Source: UMGS946 sp048421225
GTDB taxonomy: Bacteria > Bacillota > Clostridia > Christensenellales > CAG-138
Assembly (NCBI GenBank): GCA_048421225.1
Contig: DBFNRV010000116.1
Location: forward strand, 1-33,262
Direction: 5' to 3'
Length of the DNA stretch: 33,262 bases
Below are positions 32,760 through 33,262 of this stretch, piece after piece. Within the stretch, counting starts at the first letter, position 1, and every line of letters begins with the position of its first letter. The notes beneath the pieces were generated by a model, which saw only the letters and a list, made by a program, of their open reading frames with translations, was not told the DNA's origin and did no database searches. The position numbers and the translations under genes are program-made.

Positions 32760-33262
32760 ATTAGCAGTCAAGACCTTATGATCAACGAGGAGATCAGGGA
32801 CAGGGAAGTAAGGCTCATAGACGAGAAGGGCAATCAGATGGGGATAGTGTCGATTTCGGCCGCCATGTCGATTGCGGACGAAAGGGGCCTGGATCTTGTC
32901 AAGATAGCTCCACAGGTAACCCCGCCGGTGTGTAAGATAATGGATTATGGTAAATACCGCTTTGAACAGGGCAAACGGGAAAAGGAACAGCGTAAAAACC
33001 AGAAGATTATAGAAATCAAAGAGGTAAGGCTATCCGCTACGATTGACACCCATGACATGGAGGTCAAAGCCAAGGCTTGCACCCGCTTTCTGCAAAACGG
33101 TGACAAGGTGAAGGTGTCTATACGCTTTAGGGGACGTCAGATCACGCATGGCGATATCGGTCTTGAAGTGATGAAAACCTTCTATGAGATGGTAAAGGAC
33201 TATGCTGCAATCGACCGTCCTGCAAAGCAGGAGGGCCGCAACATGTTCATGATTTTAACACA
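32760..33262 (+). CDS. infC: Translation initiation factor IF-3, cut by window end
   Basis: About 167 codons are visible: the N-terminal domain LINEEIRDREVRLI-type sequence with IAPQVTPPVCKIMDYGKYRF, the Lys/Arg-rich linker, then the C-terminal domain (VSIRFRGRQ, EGRNMFMILT). IF-3 binds the 30S subunit, prevents early 50S joining and checks the start codon. The frame has no ATG near the ribosome-binding site. GGAGG at 32746-32750 is nine bases from ATT 32760, while the first in-frame ATG (32778) is 27 bases away. I therefore call the start as ATT, the rare codon through which IF-3 limits its own synthesis in E. coli. The last few codons and rpmI-rplT presumably lie beyond the edge. Confidence 0.93.
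   Translation, partial: MSSQDLMINEEIRDREVRLIDEKGNQMGIVSISAAMSIADERGLDLVKIAPQVTPPVCKIMDYGKYRFEQGKREKEQRKNQKIIEIKEVRLSATIDTHDMEVKAKACTRFLQNGDKVKVSIRFRGRQITHGDIGLEVMKTFYEMVKDYAAIDRPAKQEGRNMFMILT

Noticed and set aside
1..33262. CRISPR array, prophage or biosynthetic cluster
   Set aside because: No regularly spaced repeats, no phage structural genes and no synthase-type genes are visible. Apart from the left end and the scar near 17.1 kb, the window is core genome.

Overview
This is mostly a conserved chromosomal stretch from an anaerobic low-GC Gram-positive bacterium, most likely class Clostridia. The evidence is the gene content: a complete rnfCDGEAB operon, indolepyruvate:ferredoxin oxidoreductase, a hisS-aspS operon and a valS gene each behind a T-box leader, RNase J, YlbF, MltG and PlsY. 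Strong GGAGG ribosome-binding sites and consensus sigma-A promoters (TTGACA-17-TATAAT) fit as well. I cannot name a genus from sequence alone.

Left end (1-1482) is a graveyard of mobile and accessory DNA: the end of a transposase, short remnants of a GyrI-like and a YjbR/MmcQ-like gene, the C-terminal half of an AAA_13-type ATPase, and a 610-bp internally deleted IS3-family element that abuts the 3' end of a tRNA-Leu(UAA) gene. From 1493 to about 12.1 kb come tRNA-Leu, a MazG-like pyrophosphohydrolase, iorAB, a MalY/PatB-type C-S lyase, and a run of DUF4438, pcrA, ligA and a PurM/HypE-like protein.

At 12.1-16.3 kb a T-box-controlled operon reads hisS-aspS-rseC-trxA. Its leader appears to sense tRNA-Asp: the codon GAC sits in the specifier position and the T-box bulge TGGC matches discriminator G73. 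It is followed by a small lipoprotein gene and the frameshifted C-terminus of a large serine recombinase. On the minus strand lie a glycolipid-synthase-like glycosyltransferase with plsY, and valS with a T-box carrying a Val GTC specifier and TGGT. Divergent from valS is the rnfCDGEAB operon (22.2-27.1 kb), the ferredoxin:NAD+ oxidoreductase ion pump.

The right end (27.4-33.3 kb) holds a nucleoside deoxyribosyltransferase-like gene with a structured leader, RNase J, YlbF, MltG, a U32 peptidase, and infC. infC sits behind a strong promoter and an attenuator hairpin, starts with the rare codon ATT, and is cut by the window edge.

Functionally, iorAB yields reduced ferredoxin that Rnf can oxidise while pumping ions, and RseC and thioredoxin add redox functions. 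I found no clear undescribed multi-gene system. The points most worth a second look are the deleted IS and tRNA junction, the T-box specifier overlap, a divergent LigA, the DUF4438-pcrA coupling, the paired-hairpin leader at 27.4 kb, and infC start and attenuation control.
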